This document shows, one piece after another, positions 56,233-64,000 of a stretch of DNA of 64,000 nt (positions are counted from its first letter, which is position 1; every line of letters starts with the position of its first letter). The DNA lies in NCBI GenBank assembly GCA_026075535.2, contig AP026543.1:4526001-4590000 (forward strand). The letters are read 5' to 3'. The translations under genes and the position numbers were made by a program. Below the pieces are notes generated by a model. That model saw only the letters and a program-made list of their open reading frames with translations. It made no database searches and was not told where the DNA came from. This DNA is from Tricholoma matsutake (lineage: Eukaryota > Basidiomycota > Agaricomycetes > Agaricales > Tricholomataceae).

Positions 56233-56331
56233 GGCCTAAGAGACGTCAAATGACGTCTCTTGGGCCGTTGGTAAATTTTTTCCTTCTATTTCATTTTTTG
56301 TTAATAACAAACTTTTTTAACTACTAACTAG
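56233..56331 (+). other. Hairpin-plus-intron module in hAT-7 (copy 2)
   Basis: GGCCTAAGAGACGTCA / TGACGTCTCTTGGGCC (56233-56266) is a long near-perfect palindrome with a different core from the other copies. GTAAAT, CTACTAACTAG follow. Intron-like span 56271-56331, 61 nt. Confidence 0.6.
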
Positions 56332-56721
56332 AACTGCTGACCATGCTGACAACGACAGGATGAAGCTGACCCAGCACTCACCCCACACTGCTGCGAGCCC
56401 CTGCTCATGGGGTGGATTGTGGGTACTCGACAATGACAACAATGTGGAGAGGGGAGGACGATGTCAACGACAATGAGGGGACAACAATGACAACAATGAG
56501 GGGATGACAATGACAACTATGAGGGGACAACAATGACAACAATGAGGGGATGACAACGACAATGACAACAATGAGGGTACAAGGGACAAAACCCGCTGGG
56601 CCCGCATCACGGGTGTGGGTTGAGTGAGGGTTACTAAACCCCAACCCGTACCTGTACCCATATGCGCCCGTGGCATCTACCCGAATGGGTTTACAAACCC
56701 ATGACATTCCCTACCAATGCA

Positions 56722-57684
56722 CTAGCAAATGACAAACTGCAGTTGTTGATACACTGCCTCCAAGATTCTCAATGCAAGCAAATGACTGGAGTGGAACAGG
56801 TGAGTTCATTTGGACTCAATCCATGACATACAACTCACCTTTTCTATTCCAGTATGGCACAAACTTGGTCTGTAGGTCCTGTAATAAAACAGGCTATTTA
56901 ATTGAGGAAGAGGATGATCAGAACGGATGAAAAGACTTGGATGATGTCAATTTTGCAGACCTGGAGGCCTCTGTAATCAATGGTGTGGCATAGATTAGAA
57001 GCCTCCTTTGTTGTTTTCTGCCTTAATTGCATCATTGGTTCCCTAATTGTGCCCCAATAATTGAGCTCTAAATGCCATGGGTGATCTCTGGAGCCAACCT
57101 CAGGCAGCCCCAGAGCACCCTCAGGGCAAGACTGCTGACAAAAATCTGATCACTTGACTCTGGGGGTGCCTGTGGGCTCTGGAGCCCTGAGGACCCTGAG
57201 AGTGCCTGGGGGACCAAGTGATTTTCCTGATGCAATGGTGCCATCAATCCCATCAACTATGCCAACAATGTCGACAACCACCACCCCCACTGTGTCCCCA
57301 GCTCCAGAACAGCCCCCAGCACCTTCTGAATGACAGGGCTCACTTTTATGCCAACCCCTTGATTTCAGAGTGGCCTCTCAGCATTATTTGACATCATTAT
57401 TATGCCTCACCTCTCATGCAACATTGTTCAAGTCTTGACTCAATCAACATTCACCTTCCTTGTCCTCACTAGCTTCATTGACTTGTTCAGCGCCTTGTGG
57501 TGGTTTGAGGGCTTTAACATCTTGTTTCCACCTACCACACTCCAACAGATGCTGCTACACCCTTGTCTTAGATCCTGTGCCAACAGACACTCCCTGATCT
57601 TGTGTCCCAGACCACCCAACCTATCCCCATAACTACTTAACCCAGGCCTTGAGCTGCAGCTTCATCCCTCGTCAGTCTCCTGTC
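56722..57684. other. Decayed sequence upstream of the CHS7-like relic
   Basis: Contains fold-back CCTGAGG/CCTCAGG sequence (57090-57230) related to 46690-46800. A plus frame (about 57372-57630) includes HLSCNIVQVLTQSTFTFLVL and SALWWFEGFNILFPPTTLQQ, which looks like decayed coding sequence (few CpGs) but was not recognised. Confidence 0.4.
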
Positions 57685-58186
57685 ATGATGTGCTTCAGTG
57701 ATTTCAAGCCTTTATGCACAAATTTCCCTTCTTATACTTGGTGTAAGCTCTTTTACTGTCAACTCCTCCAAACTTCCAACACCTCTTTCTCCATGGTGTC
57801 TCCTCCTCCCTATCCACTGCACCAGTCAGTATAAACCCAACCTGTGTTATCCCTCCTATATTCACACATTCCCCACCAGCTCCTTCCCCTATCCTCAGTA
57901 ACCTCGCAAACATCCTAGCATGCACACTCTCCTTCCTCTGCATCATCGCTCTCTTATACCTAACACAGTGTCAGAAAGCTGCTGTGGATTGTGGGGGCCT
58001 TTGTTTGTTTTTGGCAGTGTATGCTCTTAGTCTGCCATTACAGCTTTTAATGACTGGTGGATTCTTGAAGCAGGGTGGTATGGCTCTTGTGGTTATTACA
58101 GCTGTACATGCTGGTGTCATCACTGCACTCTTTTGGGGGTTGTTGGCTAGTGCTGTGGTGGCCACTCAGGTTGTGGATGGCACACT

Positions 58187-59662
58187 TAGTGCTTTAAGGT
58201 CTGGTTCAGGCTGGTTTTTTGCCCTTCTGGGCAAAAACCAGAGACCAAACCGGTGATACATTTTGTGACATACTACTAAACTGCAGACTGAACCACAATG
58301 AACCAGTCATCAGCAGTTTGTCTGCAGTTTATTGACCAGTTTTGAGCAGTCCAAAACTGGACCCAGTCCTAACCAGTCACAGACTGGTCAGGACCAGTTA
58401 TGCTACCTACTAACTATGTTGTAATGTATTGCACTACGTACTGACTATGTAGTAATGTATGTATGTATTGTATATAGTAAAGAAATAATGAAAATACCCA
58501 CCCCACGAGCGGTAGCTCATGGGGCTGGGTGCTGGTCATTCACTTGTCACATACTTAGCTATAGTCATCGGCGGCATAAGTGGGGGTGGTACATACCTGA
58601 GCGTAGTTTGTCTGCCATTTGGTGTCGTCATTGGGCCTAGTACTTGTCAATGTCATTGTTGTTGGGCCTGGTGCTTGTTGATGTCATTGTCAGGCCTGGT
58701 GCTTGTTGGTGTCATCATCATATGGCCCTGGTGCTGTTCATCCCCCTGGCCTTGATGGTACTGGTGGTGTCATTTGGTGTTGTTGTTGGGCCTGGTGCTT
58801 GTCAGTGTTGTCATAGTATGGGCCTGGTGCTCCCCACTGTCATCAGGGGCTGATTAGCACCCGCAATCCACCCTGCAAGCAGTGGCTCACAGGCGAGGGG
58901 TGGGTGCTGGTAGCTCTGGTCCTGTTGGCTTGTCGCAGGGGTACTGGTACTATGGGGGGGTGTCAGTGACATGGTGTGGGTGGAGATGCTGGGAGGTGCT
59001 TACCAGGCAGGTGGCCCCATCCATGGGTCTCCCAGCACCCTCTGCCATCTGCTGGACTCCCTCCCTCCATCTCCTGTTCATTATCACAGCCTCACATCCC
59101 ATTTCAATGGTGAGGAGGGAGGAGGGCAGCCATGGGTGTGCATTGCATGGTTTGCATTGGCGCCGGTCATTTCCTGTAGTGTAGATCCTAAAAACTGATG
59201 AAATTTGATTAGTTAGTTGATACAAAGAAGAAAGAAAAAAAGATACCTGGCCCAAATGATGGCAACCATCATTCAGGCCAACAGTTAGGTGGTTGGGTGG
59301 TTGTGTGGCCATGTTGCTGGGTGTGAGAGTGGTAGCAGGTGTCAGGTAGTGGGTAGTGGGAGTGGAGGGAAAGGAGGGAGGGACAAAGGGGGGAGGCGGC
59401 ATTGTTGAGGGTGGTGGTGGTGGAGTGGAGAAGAGTAGTGTGTGAACAAAATTGATCAATCATGTACCTTAGCAACATGACCCAAATAACTGGTTCTAGA
59501 CCAGTTTCTACCAGTTTTCAATGGTCACATGATCTGCGAGAACCGCAACTGCACTGCTTCAAAATTTGGAAAACCATAACTGATAGTCCAGTTACGATCA
59601 GTTATAGTTTGGTCCAGTTTGCAGTTATTTTGTGGTCCTATGCACTGGCCCTGAAAGCACTA
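58187..59662. mobile_element. hAT-8: 1.48-kb hAT-like element inside the CHS7-like relic
   Basis: Ends TAGTGCTTTAAGG and TAGTGCTTTCAGG. Left flank 58179-58186 is ggcacact. The same 8-mer occurs at 59667-59674, four bases (ggca) after the right TIR end, as though a small duplication followed insertion. Minus-strand order inside: Pro/Thr-rich frame (PSTPTTHYLTPATTLTPSNM), hairpin 59279-59249, intron-like 59246-59188, exon-like 59187-59004 ending CTG|GTAAGC, then palindromes near 58872 and 58500. Confidence 0.85.
59004..59459 (-). other. Two-exon gene-like relic in hAT-8
   Basis: Most complete example of the repeated unit: Pro/Thr-rich exon (59459-59250), AG|GTATCT donor at 59246, AACTAACTAATC, TTTTTAG|GATC at 59188, second exon 59187-59004 (184 nt; ETHGW/ RRWREGVQQ region), and donor CTG|GTAAGC. 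Its second exon aligns by eye with 20154-19993 and 61843-62004 (TGGGATGTGAGGCT, GCAGAGG..GC.GGGAGAC). Function unknown. Confidence 0.5.
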
Positions 59663-60730
59663 GGCAGGCACACTGTGTAGTCTGGTGCCATATCATGTCC
59701 TGTCATTGTTGATATTCAGATTAACAACATATATCTCACTCAATGTCGCACTCAGTGTGACACAAACTATCGGTGCACCTTCCAATCCACCAGATTCATT
59801 ACACAGTATCAGTCTCTTCATCCTACTCAACATGTGGCCTCCTCTCATGGCTATCATCTATTTTGCACTCATGTCCTACATCGTCACAGGTGTCCTCTAC
59901 AAGACTTGCCCAATGTACTGGTACACACTCACTGCTGTCCTCTTCATCCTCTCCCAACTAGCTTGGTTCTTGCTCAGAAAAGTCATCTGTCAGCACTCCA
60001 ACTCACGTGTTGATGGTTCCTTCATAGCCACCATACTTAAAACAGCAACAGTAGCCATACTTTACATGGCATGGAGGAGTATCACAGAAGAATCATGGGA
60101 CAACAATGCTTATTACCCCTCCCACAACCTAAACTGCCTGTTGCCACTGCCACTGCCATGTCACAGCCACCTATGCCAACACTACCCACTGGAATGCACC
60201 CAAAATGGCATCTAGGGCCATGTCCAGCACCCAAATGGCTAAAACCACCACAGAGATGGCTACTCATGCACCTGACATGGTCTACAGCCCAGCAGACTGA
60301 GCCACACAATGATGAGCAAACATGTTCATCAAAACTTGTCATTTGCTTGATGGAACAATGTTGCCAGCTCCAGGACCCACAACAGCACTCTGAAAAGCTA
60401 TCTGCACCCCCCAGTCCCCCCTGCTTGACTGACCCCCCTGCCCCCATTATGCACCATGAGCCCACCACAACACCTTGCATGTCCACCAGACCTGCCATGC
60501 CACCGTTGACATGTTCATCAATGATCACCATACCCCTTGCTCTGCCCCTCTCTGGAACATGGACCACAGCCCAGAAACAACAGAGTGCACTCCCAGGTGT
60601 GTCACATCCCCCCCTGGATGCATCCCACCCACCCCAGCCCATCCCAAACACCCCAGAAGCGCTCTATTTTGCCACTACCCATGTCCTACACCCTTGCCAG
60701 GTCATTAACAATGCCATTGACACCTGTTGA

Positions 60731-61117
60731 CACCCCCCATCCATTCCCCACACTTGCCATCACCCCCCAGTCCCCATTTCATTCCCCCTGTCCCCTGCTT
60801 TACCACTGCTGAGCTTGGTACCACCATGTTCAAAACCCATGTTCCCATCTTTTGATTGGGCCAAAGATGCTGAGGCATTACCAACAACAGCTCCCCCTGC
60901 ATGGGATCTCTCTTGCCTTCAGTCTGACCAACCGAGTCCTTTCTGAAGGCTTCAACAATGGTCCAGGAGACTTGCCACACCACCCAACACCCCTGGTACA
61001 TCACCCCCCCCCCCACTTTCTGGGTTCAGCCCCTCAGTGCCTTGTTTTGCCAACATCCACTCACATTTGACACCATTTTTCATCTCCTGACCCAGCCCAT
61101 TCCCTTTGCAGCCCTGT
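60731..61117. other. Decayed coding-like sequence downstream of CHS7-like relic
   Basis: Plus frames contain FPSFDWAKDAEALPTTAPPA and Pro-rich text with no CpGs to speak of. It may continue the same captured locus. Not recognised. Confidence 0.3.
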
Positions 61118-61379
61118 GAGTACTTTACACTCCCCCACCTATTCCAGTTGGATTCCGGTTTGTCCAGCTGGAATTTCTGGAATTTCTGGAATCTGGTGGA
61201 ATTTTTTTTGTATGTAGCTTTCCCTATGCAGCACAATTCCAGTCGGAATAAGGATCCAATTTACACCTGGAATCCCCGGAATCTGACCGGACTCATCACA
61301 ACTGGACTAACTGGAATGCATGGACTAACCGGAATAACCGGAATGCACATGCTTTCCCAAATAAAAGTTTCACATACAG

Positions 61380-61457
61380 TAAGAATTGAACACTCGACCT
61401 TGGGTCTACATGGGTTTACACACAGAACAACACACTTAACCACTGATCTACCAAGGC
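61380..61457 (-). ncRNA. tRNA-like (SINE-type) sequence with A and B boxes
   Basis: Minus strand: TAGATCAGTGGTTAAGTG fits an internal A box and GAGTGTTCAATTC fits a B box about 45 nt later. No proper acceptor stem can be paired, so it is a tRNA-derived relic rather than a functional tRNA. Confidence 0.45.
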
Positions 61458-61733
61458 TTTATTCCTACTTACATTTAATACCTTTATTACCCTTTAATAC
61501 CTTTATTACCCAATTAAGGGCATAGTAACCAGCCATACACATACTAATAGCTGCATGCATTGCATGACATGTGACATGTGACTGCCAGCTCACAACCACC
61601 ACCACCATTGTCAACACTGCCTCCTCCTCCTCTCCACTCTACCACCACCACTGCATGCACACCCACCACCAGCACTCCCACGCCCACTCCCACCATCACC
61701 ACCACCTTCAAATGAGCTGACTGGACAGAATGT

Positions 61734-62004
61734 GGGCCCAAACAATGGCAACTGTCATTTGGGCCATAGATAAGTTTTTCTTTTTTTTCTTTATTTGCTT
61801 TTTGTTTTATCAATCAACTAATTGTATTTTATTGCTTTTTAGGTTATATACCACTGGGGATGACCTGCACAACAAAAAACACGCAACCCATGCCCACGCC
61901 CATCTGATCCCCTCTTCCCATTCAAATGGGATGTGAGGCTGTCGACATGGGCTAGGAGGGTGCAGAGGGATGCCAGGAGACCCCAGAAGGGGGGTACCTG
62001 CCTA
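61734..62004 (+). other. Hairpin, intron-like span and second exon (unit copy)
   Basis: GGGCCCAAACAATGG ... GTCATTTGGGCC palindrome (61734-61765), degraded donor (GATAAGT), ATCAACTAATTG, TTTTTAG|GTTAT at 61842, then 162 nt to CTA|GTAAGC at 62004/62005. Exon length equals that of the 20.0-kb copy. Confidence 0.5.
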
Positions 62005-62134
62005 GTAAGCACCCACCAACCTCTGTACTCACGCCACATCGCACTGATGCGCCCAAACCCCCCCCCCCCCCCCAAAAAAAAAAAAAACAGAAATCCAAAC
62101 AGGGGACAATGACAATGAATGATGACAAGCCACC

Positions 62135-62505
62135 CACCCCCAGCCTCATGAGCAACTGCTCGTGGGGTGGAACGTGGGTGGAACGACACCTAGGCACAGG
62201 GACAGGAGATGACAATGACACACCACCCACCCCCAGCCTCATGAGCAACTGCTCGTGGGGTGGATTGCAGGTGGAACAACAACAATGACAAGCCACCCAC
62301 CCCCAGCCTCATGAGCAACTGCTCATAGGGTGGAACATGGGTGGAACGATGCCCAGGTGCAGGGATAGGAGACAACAACGCATCACCCACCCCCAGCCTC
62401 ATGAGCAACTGCTCGTGGGGTGGATCACGGGTGGAATGACAACAGCAACAAGCCACCCACCCCCAGCCTCATAAGCAACTGCTCATGGGGTGGATCATAG
62501 GTGGA
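62135..62505. repeat. Five palindrome repeats with alternating spacing
   Basis: CCTCATGAGCAACTGCTC recurs at about 62144, 62237, 62307, 62397 and 62467, giving steps of 93, 70, 90 and 70 bp. The full motif with flanks (CCACCC...CATGAGCA / TGCTCGTGGGGTGG) is nearly self-complementary. Two spacer types alternate, so the higher-order period is about 160 bp. Confidence 0.8.
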
Positions 62506-62540
62506 ATGACAGACAACACACCTAGCACAGCGGGGTCACG

Positions 62541-62707
62541 TCCCCTCCCCCTCCCCCACACTTTGTGTGGGGAGGGATTTTTTTTGTACTTTTAATTATT
62601 TATTAGTATTGTGCCCCCCTCCCCCATTTTGCATGGGGGAGGATTTTTTGTTTATGTATGTAATCACAATCATCCCCACTCCCTCGCATTCAATGTGAGG
62701 GATGTGG
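62541..62707. repeat. Three C-rich/G-rich hairpins
   Basis: Hairpins such as CCCTCCCCCACACTTTG / TGTGGGGAGGG at 62545-62576, CCCTCCCCCATTTTG / CATGGGGGAGG at 62616-62642, and CCCTCGCATT / AATGTGAGGG at 62680-62702, spaced about 65-70 bp. Related to the 8498-8770 array. Confidence 0.65.
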
Positions 62708-62803
62708 TTAATTAAAAAAATTTGATCTTAACTACTTTGAAAAAAATTGGAGTTGTGAGTTTGAGTGTCATGAATAAACATTATATTACTAACTAATAAT
62801 TCT

Positions 62804-62893
62804 CCTGTGGCTCAACTGGTTAAGCACACATGTTAGGTTTGTCATGTGATCACTCTAATCAAGATGTCTTGAGTTCAATCCTTACCCTGCACA
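62804..62893 (+). ncRNA. tRNA-like (SINE-type) sequence with A and B boxes
   Basis: TGGCTCAACTGGTTAAGC is a good A box and GAGTTCAATCC a good B box, about 45 nt apart, longer than in a normal tRNA. The T-arm stem is imperfect and no acceptor stem pairs. Likely tRNA-derived. Confidence 0.5.
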
Positions 62894-63270
62894 AATATAT
62901 TTTGTAGGCACTTTGACAACTTAAGACTTGAAATTTGACTATCCATTAGGGTATATACTCTAAGTTGAGCATCTGGAGTAACTGGAATCTGGTTGGAATA
63001 ACTGGAATAACTGGACTCCAATTGGAATAGGTGGGGGAGGGTAAATTACAGGGCCCTGTCCTGACCTCTGCAACTCAGCCTTGAGTCATTTGGCTTGTCA
63101 TTCAAGATTGCTAGCCTCCAACACCATATTGATATTGCCCATTGCTCCCCATGTTCATTGCCTGCACCACACCACCACCCAGCACTGTCCCCATGCACCT
63201 GTCCTTGTCAACACCTGTCATTGTCAATGCCCCTTTTCAGGCAACTCAATGTTTTCACTGACATATAAAG

Positions 63271-64000
63271 TAGTGTTTAAAAGTCCAGTCTGGTCCGGTT
63301 TTTTTGATGACAACAGGGGCAACCGTGGACCGGACCGGTTGCTTACATGCTCAACATCAAGGCACCGGTCCTACTCAGTTGCCTCACGGTTGCCAAACCG
63401 GTTTAAAACCAGTCCATACTTAGACTGGTCCTGACCAGTTCACAACTGGTCAGGACCGACTATTTGTACACTAATATACATGTCTCAAAGTAATATATTT
63501 TGAAAACTAGTAGTAGTAATATAAGTAAACACTACAGACAAAACCATAAATGAATGGCTAGACCATGTGGCTAGTGCTTTGGGGGGTGTATCTATATCAT
63601 ATATGTAGTGTCTAATCCAAGTTTAATGAAAGGATACATTGAACCATTATTGAATTACAGTTCTACAGAGTTTTCAGAGGAATGAGGAGGAAGGGTTGCT
63701 TACCATAGATGAATGGTTGTACCGTTTGACTAGTGCTTTAGGAAGCACATATATATAATATATATTGTATTTAATCCAAGTTTACGAAAGGATCGGTTGA
63801 GCCGTTATTGAGTTACAGTGCTATGGAGTTTTCAGAGGAATGAGGAGGAAGGGTTGCTTACCATAAATGAATGACTGTACCGTTCAACTAGTGCTTTGGG
63901 GAGCATATATATATGCTATATATAGTGTCTAATCCAGCTTTATGAAAGGATGCATTCAGTCATTATTGAATTATAGTCTGATGGAGTAAGGAGGAAGGGT
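63271..64000. mobile_element. hAT-9: left part of a hAT-like element with 157-bp tandem repeats
   Basis: Begins TAGTGTTTAAAAGTCCAGTC, close to the hAT-4 end, with CCGGACC-type subterminal repeats. The left flank is atataaag (63263-63270); the right end is outside the window. A tandem repeat (GGTTGCTTACCATA.ATGAATG at 63694 and 63851, partial copy from about 63541) has a period near 157 bp. Confidence 0.75.

Larger units (their letters stand above)
55598..56713. mobile_element. hAT-7: 1.1-kb hAT-like element with two hairpin-intron modules
   Basis: Both ends read TAGGGAATGTCATGGG. Target duplication CCAATGCA at 55590-55597 and 56714-56721 is perfect. Contains a Pro-rich frame (MFQPPLSMMPPPPPFLLP) leading to module 55895-55998 and a second module 56233-56331, plus CATGAGTGACTACTCATGG and GACAACAATGAGGGG repeats. 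No transposase. Confidence 0.95.
57685..60730 (+). pseudogene. CHS7: CHS7-like chitin synthase export chaperone, decayed and split by hAT-8
   Basis: Pieces in family order: FSDFKPLCTNFPSYTWCKLF and YCQLLQTSNTS (57694-57785), then in a shifted frame VSINPTCVIPPIFTHSPPAP, LANILACTLSFLCIIALLYL, GGMALVVITAVHAGVITALF and VVATQVVDGTL (to 58186). hAT-8 intervenes, and the protein continues at 59675 with CSLVPYHVLSLLIFR, TIGAPSNPPDSLHSISLFIL, AIIYFALMSYIVTGVLYKTC, LSQLAWFLLRKVICQHSNSR and AWRSITEESWDNNAYYP. The spacing of hydrophobic segments fits the seven-helix Chs7 family, ER chaperones needed for export of chitin synthase. A second shift at about 60118 leads to a Pro-rich tail ending at 60728-60730. 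It has at least two frameshifts and very few CpGs, so it is a dead copy. No introns are evident between hydrophobic segments. The family call is from recalled sequence. Confidence 0.7.
61118..63050. mobile_element. 1.9-kb element with CCCTGT-type inverted ends, tRNA-like and palindrome repeats
   Basis: Left end (CCCTGTGAGTACTTTACAC, then CTCCCCCACCTATTCCAG) and right end read inward (CCCTGTAATTTACC, then CTCCCCCACCTATTCCAA) are inverted repeats of about 50 bp with CTGGAAT-rich subterminal repeats. No convincing target duplication was found, so the exact ends and superfamily are open. Inside: two tRNA-like sequences, one hairpin-intron module (61734-61842), a 162-nt exon-like segment (61843-62004), five palindrome repeats and three C/G-rich hairpins. 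Confidence 0.6.

Noticed and set aside
62135..62505. CRISPR-like array
   Set aside because: Regularly spaced palindromic repeats look similar, but the spacers are themselves repeated, there are no cas genes and the host is a eukaryote.
62804..62893. Functional tRNA gene
   Set aside because: A and B boxes are good, but acceptor and T-arm stems do not pair properly and the box spacing is long.
61118..63050. hAT membership of the 1.9-kb inverted-repeat element
   Set aside because: The ends do not start TAGNG and no 8-bp duplication was found, so it was left unclassified.

Overview
The window looks like a chromosome segment of a filamentous basidiomycete, most likely an Agaricomycete. The host genes are split by many very short GT-AG introns (about 48-60 bp), code for typical fungal proteins (retromer Vps17, GH17 beta-glucanase, GTP cyclohydrolase II, RCC1 protein, BTB protein, a CHS7-like relic), and are surrounded by chromodomain-carrying Ty3/gypsy elements, a Plavaka/CACTA-type transposase relic and many hAT-like elements. 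The species cannot be named from the sequence alone.

Layout. (1) 1-6.3 kb is a compact gene block: VPS17 (cut by the left edge), a 14-exon GH17 glucanase, RIB1, and a small single-pass membrane protein transcribed away from RIB1. (2) 7.6-19.6 kb is a nest. An old plus-strand gypsy element (Gypsy-A) is broken by two hAT-like elements in gag and by a young, nearly intact minus-strand gypsy (Gypsy-B, 11672-17718, two 426-bp LTRs with one visible difference, 5-bp target duplication). (3) 19.6-25.7 kb holds transposon relics, including a transposase fragment and a 1.2-kb hAT-like element. (4) 25.7-34.7 kb is a second gene island: a MATH-like/BTB protein, a membrane-anchored spermidine-synthase-like protein, a dead 2OG-Fe(II) oxygenase, an uncharacterised protein and an RCC1-repeat protein. 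(5) 35-64 kb is almost all repeats: a zinc-finger relic, LTR fragments, gypsy copies C, D, E and F, and at least seven hAT-like insertions. One of these splits a decayed CHS7-like (chitin synthase export chaperone) gene.

Main observations. At least eight insertions have TIRs beginning TAGTG or TAGGG with 8-bp target duplications, the hAT signature. In three places the interrupted retrotransposon reading frame is restored exactly when the insertion and one duplication copy are removed. Several of the larger elements and related fragments carry a repeated gene-like unit: a Pro/Thr-rich exon, a GGGCCCAAATGAC-type hairpin next to a GTAAGT donor, a 59-74 nt intron with a TAACTAA-type branch site, then a second exon of 162-184 nt ending at another GTAAGC donor. 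A second dispersed palindrome (CCACCCCATGAGCA / TGCTCGTGGGGTGG) occurs in the same elements. I did not recognise this unit and consider it the best candidate for something undescribed. Older gypsy copies carry many CpG-to-TpG/CpA changes, including at least six CGA-to-TGA stops in Gypsy-F, consistent with cytosine methylation and deamination. The gene islands keep their CpGs.

The host genes shown are not an obvious pathway; they are separate housekeeping, wall and trafficking genes. All exon coordinates are by-eye splice predictions.
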